A stretch of 13,076 bases of DNA, from the NCBI GenBank assembly GCA_003152555.1, contig PMAL01000093.1, forward strand, positions 7,792-20,867, written 5' to 3'. Below the pieces are notes generated by a model. The model saw nothing but the letters and a program-made list of their open reading frames with translations. It was not told the DNA's origin and searched no databases. Both the position numbers and the translations under genes were made by a program. Below are positions 7,830-13,076 of the stretch, piece by piece. Positions within the stretch are counted from its first letter, which is position 1; each line of letters starts with the position of its first letter. The stretch is from Acidimicrobiaceae bacterium (lineage in GTDB: Bacteria; Actinomycetota; Acidimicrobiia; Acidimicrobiales; RAAP-2).

Positions 7830-9298
7830 CCGTGACGATTCCTTCGATCCATTACCTGGCGATCCTGCCGGTCATCCTCCTCCTGGGTGGCGCGCTCTGC
7901 CTGCTGCTCGCGACGGCCCTGCTGCGCAACAAGGTCACGACGGTGGCAGCCACCTCGCTCACGGTGGCCGTCTCGTTGGCGGCCTTCGCCACGACGTTCT
8001 GGCAGTGGCGCTGCGTTGATCGATCGGGGCCAACCACGACCGTTGCCCACGCCATCGTGCTCGACGGATTCTCGGTGGTCGCGACCGGCGTCATCGTGCT
8101 CGGCCTCGCCCTGTCGGCGTTGGTCGCGCACGATTGGGCCATCCGCGAACGGGTCCAGGGCGCGGAGTTTCATATTCTCGCCCTCACGTCAACGGCGGGC
8201 GCGGTCTTGATGACCCAGGCCAATGATCTGATCGTCATCTTCCTAGGTCTGGAGATCCTCTCCATTGGTCTCTACGTGCTGGTCGCCTTCGACCGCCACC
8301 GCGCCACGTCGGCCGAGGCGGCGCTGAAGTACTTCCTGCTCGGTGGCTTCGCCTCAGCGATCTTCATCTACGGCGCGGCCCTGGTCTACGGCGCGACCGG
8401 GTCCACCAACCTCTCGTCAATCTCGTACTTTCTGGGCGCCAACGTGGTGCTGCATCCGGGCCTGCTCTACGCCGGTGGCGCCCTGTTGTTGGTGGGATTT
8501 GCCTTCAAGGTCGCGGCCGTGCCCTTCCATCTATGGTCGCCCGACGTGTACCAGGGCGCCCCGACACCGGTCACCGGTCTCATGGCGTCGATCGTCAAGG
8601 TGGGCGCGTTCGCGGCCTTCATCCGGGTGCTCATCTCCGCGCTCGGCACCCAGCTTGACACCTGGCGCCCGATCTTCTGGGTCCTCATTGTCTTCACCAC
8701 GCTGGTGGGCGCCAGCCTCGCGCTGGTCCAACGCAATACCAAACGCATGCTCGCCTACTCCTCGATTAATCACGCGGGCTTCATGTTGCTGGGTCTCTGG
8801 GCCGGCACGATTCGCGGCACCGCGGCGACACTCTTTTACGTGATGACCTACGCGCCCATCGTGATCGCCACGTTCGCTGTGCTGACGCTGGTGGGCGGGG
8901 TGGGCGACGAAAACCACGACATCGCGCACTATCGCGGCCTCGCGAGACGTCAACCTTGGTTGGGCGCAGCGCTGGCCGTGCTCTTGCTCTCCCAACTCGG
9001 CGTGCCGCTGACGACCGGCTTCTACGCGAAGTTCGCGGTCCTGGCGGCGGTGGTCGACGCCGGCAATACGACGCTCGCGGTCATTGCCCTGCTCGGGGCC
9101 GCCATCGCGGCGGTCTTCTACCTACGCTGGACCTTCACGCTCTACGCCGACGACGACCTCGACGCCGCGCGCATCGTGGTGCCCACAATGACCGGACTGG
9201 TCATTGGCCTTGGCGTTGCCGCCACTGTGGTCTTTGGTGTCTGGCCCGGTCCCCTGGCGGCCCTGGCCCAGCACGCGACGGTCCTCTTTAGCCCATGA
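7826..9298 (+). CDS. nuoN: NADH-quinone oxidoreductase subunit N (NuoN), antiporter-like
   Basis: NuoN is the third antiporter-like subunit, next to NuoK. The frame is open well upstream through nuoM, but that part encodes arginine-rich, non-membrane sequence. The GTG at 7826 gives MTVTIPSIHYLAILPVI, a proper first helix, a 4-base GTGA overlap with nuoM and a normal length of 490 residues. GTG at 7832 is a possible alternative. A weak G-run (7814-7818) lies seven bases upstream. Key residues are Glu143 in GLEILSIGLYVL, Lys228 in FAFKVAAVPFHLW, Lys258 in GLMASIVKVGAF, and Lys402 in TTGFYAKFAVL. The segment SPDVYQGAPTPVTG is the family signature. Its TGA overlaps the ATG of the next gene. Confidence 0.96.
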   Translation: MTVTIPSIHYLAILPVILLLGGALCLLLATALLRNKVTTVAATSLTVAVSLAAFATTFWQWRCVDRSGPTTTVAHAIVLDGFSVVATGVIVLGLALSALVAHDWAIRERVQGAEFHILALTSTAGAVLMTQANDLIVIFLGLEILSIGLYVLVAFDRHRATSAEAALKYFLLGGFASAIFIYGAALVYGATGSTNLSSISYFLGANVVLHPGLLYAGGALLLVGFAFKVAAVPFHLWSPDVYQGAPTPVTGLMASIVKVGAFAAFIRVLISALGTQLDTWRPIFWVLIVFTTLVGASLALVQRNTKRMLAYSSINHAGFMLLGLWAGTIRGTAATLFYVMTYAPIVIATFAVLTLVGGVGDENHDIAHYRGLARRQPWLGAALAVLLLSQLGVPLTTGFYAKFAVLAAVVDAGNTTLAVIALLGAAIAAVFYLRWTFTLYADDDLDAARIVVPTMTGLVIGLGVAATVVFGVWPGPLAALAQHATVLFSP

Positions 9299-10155
9299 TC
9301 CGGGTGGCAATCGTCACCTGTGAGGGCAACGACCTCGATCCCGACTCGCCAATATTGCTCGGCGCACTCGCCGACGAAGACGTTGACGCCGAGTTGGTGC
9401 TGTGGGACGACGAAAGCGCGGACTTCGAGTCCTTCGACCTCAACGTAATTCGCTCGACGTGGAACTACACGTCACGCCTGTCGCAGTTTCTTAACTGGGC
9501 CAAGGGCGTCACACGGTTGGAGAATCCCTATCCGGTGATTGAGTACTCCACCGACAAGCACTATCTCGCTGACCTCGCCCGTCGGGGTCACGCCGTCGTT
9601 CCCTCGGTCTTCTGTGACGTCGGGAACAAGGCCGAATTTCCCGACGAAGACTTCGTGGTCAAGCCCTGCGTCGGCGCGGGATCGATCGACGCCGAGCGGT
9701 ACCGCCCCAACGATTTAGCAGCGGCTCGGCGTCACGTGGAGATGTTGCACGAGTCCGGGCGTGACGTACTTATCCAGCCCTACGTGCAGTCGGTGGACGT
9801 GGTGGGCGAGCGGGCCCTGGTCTTTGTTGACGGCCAGTTCACCCACGCCATGACCAAGGGCGCGATGCTCAACACGCCCGCGTCTGATCGGCACACGCTC
9901 TTTCGCCACGAGCAGATGGCCTGGGCCGACGTCGAGCCTGACGCGGTTGTCTTCGCGCAACGGGTCCTCGGCGATCTTGGCTACCAGCGACTGCTCTACG
10001 CGCGCATTGACCTCGTGGGTTACGAGGGCGGGTGGGCCGTGATGGAACTGGAACTCGTCGAGCCGTCGCTCTTTCTCTCGTACGACGCGCAAGCGGCAGT
10101 CAAACTGGCCCGAGCAATCAAGCGCCGGGCGATTAACGCGACGATACGTCGCTGA
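9295..10155 (+). CDS. ATP-grasp domain protein, DcsG/glutathione-synthetase-like, substrate unknown
   Basis: This is probably a cytoplasmic ligase that activates a carboxylate with ATP, but the substrate is not known. The 286-residue product has the layout of the ATP-grasp family containing DcsG (O-ureido-serine cyclo-ligase). The N-terminal domain has VLWDDE (35-40) and DLNVIRSTWNYTSR (48-61). NPYPVIEYSTDKHYL (77-91) leads into the ATP-grasp fold. VVKPCVGAGS (121-130) supplies the ATP-binding Lys123 and a glycine-rich loop. ILIQPYVQSVD-like and GERALVFVDGQFTHAM segments follow, and ELELVEPSLFL (251-261) supplies the expected Mg-binding acids. There is no signal peptide or membrane segment. 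The ATG overlaps the nuoN TGA (ATGA), and no Shine-Dalgarno is visible in the pyrimidine-rich upstream bases, so translation is probably coupled to nuoN. Homologues in many genomes are not tied to cycloserine synthesis, and no such cluster is visible here. The family call is firm; the specific reaction is open. Confidence 0.85.
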   Translation: MIRVAIVTCEGNDLDPDSPILLGALADEDVDAELVLWDDESADFESFDLNVIRSTWNYTSRLSQFLNWAKGVTRLENPYPVIEYSTDKHYLADLARRGHAVVPSVFCDVGNKAEFPDEDFVVKPCVGAGSIDAERYRPNDLAAARRHVEMLHESGRDVLIQPYVQSVDVVGERALVFVDGQFTHAMTKGAMLNTPASDRHTLFRHEQMAWADVEPDAVVFAQRVLGDLGYQRLLYARIDLVGYEGGWAVMELELVEPSLFLSYDAQAAVKLARAIKRRAINATIRR

Positions 10156-13076
10156 TCTGGCGCGCCGCCTCGAGTACTTCGGGCGGCACCACGGTGCCGG
10201 GACGATTGGACGGGTCGCTCGCGAGGAAGCGGCCAATCACCGGGAACTCGGTGATTGACTCAGCGCGCAGGGTGGCGGCGACCACGGGCACAAAACTCTC
10301 CACCGCGGGATAGACCAGGTAGCGCGGCAACCACTTCGGTTGGTACTTGGCGTTAAAGCTCCACAGCGATTCAATGGGCAGGATGCCCGAGAGGCGTTTT
10401 AATGTCCAACGCTCGACGCGGGTGAATGTGCCCTCCCCGCGTTCGCCGTCGAGCACGGAACGGAAGGCGGAGAAGTTAAGGCTCAGTCCGCGTATTCCCT
10501 GATCGCCGAGGTGTTTGATGGTCGAGCAGAGCGCGTAGTCAATGAGCCCGTTGGGGTGCTCGCCCGGGTCGCGGCGCATGAGGTCGAGGGAGTAGCCCTC
10601 GATGGCGGGCGAGGGAACGAACTGGCACGCAGCGACCGGCTGGCCGTCGGGACCGTAGACAACGGTGAAGAGCAGGCCCTTGTCCTTGGGGTCGAACAGT
10701 CGGCCGAGCATCATGGAAAAGCCCCGCTCGTTCTCGCCCCGGCGCAGCAGCGAAATCATCGACAGCAGTCCGGGCACACGTTTCGGATCGATCTCGGCGG
10801 GGTCGAGGAACTCAACGGTGTAGCCCTTTCGTGCCAGGCGCGTGCACGCTTGGCGAAGACCCTTCATCTTGCCGCCCTCGAGTGAGAACGTCGGACAGTC
10901 AACGATCGCCTCGTCGCCGAGATAGAGGTAGTGCAGTCCGGCGGCGTGATAGATCGGCAGCCACTCTTCACCGGCCGCCATGACGCCGAGCGTCCAGCCG
11001 TGCGTCTCGGCGTAGGCGCGAAAGGCGCTCAACACTTCGGTGCGTTCACCCTTGGGACCAATGGGATCCGGCGAGAGCAACGCCACGCCGCCGTAGACCG
11101 CGTAGGCCACGAGCGAATCGCGAAAGAAGAAGAACTGCTTGTCGTCGCGCAGGGCAAAGTAATCGAGCGTGCCGCGTCCGTGGCGGCGCACGATCTCGCG
11201 CGCGCGCAACTCGGCGAGGCGCCGTTCGGCGCTGGTGCCCTTTTCGGAGAGCCGCCGGTCGACCACCGGTCTGGTGATGAGATAGAGCGCGCTGACCAAC
11301 AGTGAGATGCCAATGGTCGCGAGCGCGGGGTTGATGAAGTCGGCCACGCCGTCGGGCAGCGAGACGTTGTGCTGCGCGACCAAGCGTTCAATGCAGCCCA
11401 CTAGCACCACGCCGAAGGACGGCAGGTGGTGGCGCGCTGCGGAGAACTCAATGGCGATCGTGGCCGCGAAGACAGCGACGACGCCCACGAGAACGAGGCG
11501 CGGTAGCGCCGAGCGGACACTGGTGCGGTCCGACGTCCCCTGGAAGTACTGGCGCTCCACAATGAGGATGCCCAAGAGCAACGCGGTTAGGACCGCGGCG
11601 AGCACCGACCCGCCTCTCGCCACGTGCGCGACACTGGTGAGGGCGAGGGCCGAGACAACAATGAACCACGCTCGGCGTTGGCCCCGGCGAAGTCCGCGGG
11701 CCATCATGATCATGCCAATGCCGGCGACCGCCGTTACGGCGTCGGCCGACTGCGCGACGCCCAGGGGCAGGATCATCAGCACTCGGTGCAGGCGGCTGTG
11801 CAGCGGTATCGACGCCGAAACGGTGACGTTAATCAGCCCAACCAAGAAGATGAGTCCGCTGGCCCAGCGACGCACTTGCCGCTGGCGGTGCTGGACGCGC
11901 AGGCGGTCGGCGTTGAGTGGGAAGGGATTTCCAGTGGGCCATGACCCGACCGTGGCTGTCACCTCGGGCGGGGAGGGTTGCATGGTTGATCCGCCAATGA
12001 GGCGCTCCAGGCGCGTTTCGCGCCTGCGCGGTGACTGGCCAACGACGAGGCGGACCTGGACCGTGCTCGCCGCTTCAATCTCGACGATGCCGAGGCGGTC
12101 GAGCGAGGTGAAAACGGGCGGAAGTCCGAGCCGCCCCCGTCGCTCGATGACGACGGTGCGCGAGGGTCCCGGCGCCGCGCAGACGGCTCGGTCGAGGGCG
12201 GCCAGGGCCGGACGAGGGGCGCCGCCGACAACCGCGCCGATGCCGCCGTGCTCGGCGATCAGTCGGGCGTACTCCGTCGCGTCAACGCCGTCGACCGTGG
12301 TGATCGCGAGCGGCTCGCTCAAGGTGGGGGCGGCGGCCTTGCGGGCCTCACGATCGAATCGCCGCCGGACTATCAGTCCGGCAACTGCCACCACAATTGC
12401 CTCGAGAGCGGCGATGAGCAGCAGGTTCAGTACGAGGTTGCTCCAAAAGCTGCCGGTGTGCAAGGTGCGCACGTGGAAGTGATGGTGGGTGAAGTGGTTG
12501 AAGATCGCGGTTAGCGTGCTCGACAGGTCAAAGACGGCCATGGCCAGCACCGGGAACCAGAACCAACCGCTGAGGCGGCGATAGAGCACCCGTGAGGCAA
12601 CGAAGCGGGCCAGGGCCGGCGGATCTTCCAACCGGTCGGCGTCCGCGCGATCGGCCTCGTCGGCCCGTGACAAGTCAACCGTGCTGGTGCCAGCGACCAC
12701 AAAAAGATCGCGTACGCCGTTGGCCGTGGTGACCTTGAGCGTGAGGTCGCTCGCCATGGTGATGCCGAGGGCTTCGAGTTTTGCTTGGGAGCTAAGCGCG
12801 TGACGCAGCTCGTGGTCGTCGCTGCCCGGCAGCACGATGAACTGGTGACCTTCGTGCAGCGTGAAGGCCGTGATGGTGCATCGCAGTGTGGGCAGGTTCT
12901 TAAAGGTCGCGTCGATGAATTTCGTGAGGTCCGACGTGACGTCGGGGTGCAGGAAGTTGCCGGCAATTACGACGACCGCGGGGTCGTCGATGTTGTCCAG
13001 CAGGTCAATAAGTTCGCGAATCGGGCGACTCGCTTCGCTGCTGGTGGGCGACAGGGAAAGGTCGCTGAGCACGTAG
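10133..13076 (-). CDS. Fusion of degenerate metallophosphoesterase-like domain and MprF/LysX-type aminoacyl-phosphatidylglycerol synthase, N-terminus cut by window edge
   Basis: The frame is open to the right edge. The first in-window start-like codon (GTG at 13072) is preceded in frame by a Tyr codon, giving YVLSDLSLSP, a phosphoesterase beta strand. The real start is therefore probably outside. Numbering from that GTG gives 979 residues. Residues 1-350 resemble a metallophosphoesterase with two inserted membrane helices (about 170-190 and 210-235), but the metal motifs are changed. Residues 404-600 hold about six membrane helices. Residues 615-930 form the DUF2156/MprF catalytic domain: RGTLDYFALRDDKQFFF, GGVALLSPDPIGP, ERGFSMMLGRLFD, YSLDLMRRD, GLSLNFSAF and FNAKYQPKWLPRYL, as in LysX. 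Such enzymes transfer an amino acid, typically lysine, from charged tRNA to phosphatidylglycerol, which raises resistance to cationic peptides. LysX's lysyl-tRNA synthetase domain is absent. Catalysis by the C-terminal half is likely, but the donor amino acid cannot be read from sequence. Confidence 0.85.
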   Translation of the reverse strand, partial: YVLSDLSLSPTSSEASRPIRELIDLLDNIDDPAVVVIAGNFLHPDVTSDLTKFIDATFKNLPTLRCTITAFTLHEGHQFIVLPGSDDHELRHALSSQAKLEALGITMASDLTLKVTTANGVRDLFVVAGTSTVDLSRADEADRADADRLEDPPALARFVASRVLYRRLSGWFWFPVLAMAVFDLSSTLTAIFNHFTHHHFHVRTLHTGSFWSNLVLNLLLIAALEAIVVAVAGLIVRRRFDREARKAAAPTLSEPLAITTVDGVDATEYARLIAEHGGIGAVVGGAPRPALAALDRAVCAAPGPSRTVVIERRGRLGLPPVFTSLDRLGIVEIEAASTVQVRLVVGQSPRRRETRLERLIGGSTMQPSPPEVTATVGSWPTGNPFPLNADRLRVQHRQRQVRRWASGLIFLVGLINVTVSASIPLHSRLHRVLMILPLGVAQSADAVTAVAGIGMIMMARGLRRGQRRAWFIVVSALALTSVAHVARGGSVLAAVLTALLLGILIVERQYFQGTSDRTSVRSALPRLVLVGVVAVFAATIAIEFSAARHHLPSFGVVLVGCIERLVAQHNVSLPDGVADFINPALATIGISLLVSALYLITRPVVDRRLSEKGTSAERRLAELRAREIVRRHGRGTLDYFALRDDKQFFFFRDSLVAYAVYGGVALLSPDPIGPKGERTEVLSAFRAYAETHGWTLGVMAAGEEWLPIYHAAGLHYLYLGDEAIVDCPTFSLEGGKMKGLRQACTRLARKGYTVEFLDPAEIDPKRVPGLLSMISLLRRGENERGFSMMLGRLFDPKDKGLLFTVVYGPDGQPVAACQFVPSPAIEGYSLDLMRRDPGEHPNGLIDYALCSTIKHLGDQGIRGLSLNFSAFRSVLDGERGEGTFTRVERWTLKRLSGILPIESLWSFNAKYQPKWLPRYLVYPAVESFVPVVAATLRAESITEFPVIGRFLASDPSNRPGTVVPPEVLEAARQISDVSSR
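10283..11230 (-). other. DUF2156 / MprF C-terminal catalytic domain within the fusion protein
   Basis: Residues 615-930 of the fusion show the paired GNAT-like fold of tRNA-dependent aminoacyl-phosphatidylglycerol synthases. The conserved blocks run in the family order: DYFALRDDK (637-645), GGVALLSPDPIGP (661-673), HGWTLGVMAAGEEWLPIYHA (691-710), EGGKMKGLRQA (732-742), GENERGFSMMLGRLFD (779-794), SLDLMRR (828-834), PNGLIDYAL (840-848) and SLNFSAF (864-870). No block is broken, so this half looks functional. The domain faces the cytoplasm, where charged tRNA is available. Confidence 0.85.
12023..13076 (-). other. Degenerate metallophosphoesterase-like domain within the fusion protein (5' partial)
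   Basis: Residues 1-350 follow the order of a calcineurin-like phosphoesterase, but the metal-binding residues look replaced. The first motif, normally DxH, reads DLS (4-6). The second, normally GD, reads AGNFLHPD (37-44). The third, normally GNHD, reads LPGSDDHE (81-88). The late GHTH-type motif before RPAL reads VVGGAPRPAL (281-290). The closing segment RLGLPPVF then IVEIEA resembles the end of that fold. Two membrane helices interrupt the domain at about 170-190 and 210-235. The alignment is by eye, so the family assignment is moderate. If correct, the domain is probably non-catalytic, perhaps regulatory or structural. Confidence 0.55.

Noticed and set aside
9295..10155. Part of a D-cycloserine biosynthesis cluster
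   Set aside because: No other cycloserine-pathway genes are present in the window. Related ATP-grasp proteins occur widely outside that pathway.
10184..10199. Inverted repeat CGGCAC..GTGCCG just past the ATP-grasp stop as a terminator
   Set aside because: The stem is only six base pairs, there is no T-run on either strand, and it lies inside the coding sequence of the fusion gene (Gly-Thr-Val-Val-Pro).
11307..12482. 391-codon + strand frame opposite the fusion gene
   Set aside because: The composition is dominated by Arg, Thr, Ser, Ala and Pro and resembles no family. The opposite strand carries the conserved protein.
13070..13072. GTG at 13072 as the true start of the fusion gene
   Set aside because: It falls inside a beta-strand motif (YVLSDLS) and the frame stays open to the window edge, so the start is more likely outside.

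Overview
The window is GC-rich and almost entirely coding. It reads as chromosomal DNA of an actinomycete-type bacterium (Actinomycetota). An early branch such as Acidimicrobiia is my guess, based on the style of the NuoG C-terminal region, the LysX-like aminoacyl transferase domain and frequent GTG starts; I could not confirm it by comparison. No gene-free stretch exceeds 300 bases. I saw no tRNA, rRNA, CRISPR array, insertion sequence or integration scar.

Positions 1-9298 hold the distal half of a proton-pumping NADH:quinone oxidoreductase (complex I) operon on the + strand, in the usual order: nuoG (5' end missing), nuoH, nuoI, nuoJ, nuoK, nuoL, nuoM, nuoN. Every junction is a 4-base overlap, a 1-base overlap or a 1-base gap, so the set is almost certainly one transcript with coupled translation. 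NuoG and NuoI carry electrons in the peripheral arm. NuoH forms the quinone chamber. NuoJ, NuoK, NuoL, NuoM and NuoN form the proton-translocating membrane arm. The charged residues expected for proton transfer are visible in K, L, M and N.

The ATG of a small ATP-grasp enzyme (9295-10155) overlaps the nuoN stop by 4 bases, which appends it to the operon. It resembles the family that contains the D-cycloserine cyclo-ligase DcsG, but no other antibiotic-type gene lies nearby and its substrate is unknown.

On the - strand, 10133-13076 encodes a large membrane protein running off the right edge. Its C-terminal half is an MprF/LysX-type tRNA-dependent aminoacyl-phosphatidylglycerol synthase domain behind about six membrane helices. 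Its N-terminal third looks like a metallophosphoesterase fold with two inserted membrane helices and apparently all metal ligands replaced. A histidine-rich loop sits between those two helices. Its 3' end overlaps the ATP-grasp gene tail-to-tail by 23 bp.

Most of the window is well-understood energy metabolism. The unusual parts are the degenerate-phosphoesterase/MprF fusion and the uncharacterised ATP-grasp gene coupled to the complex I operon.
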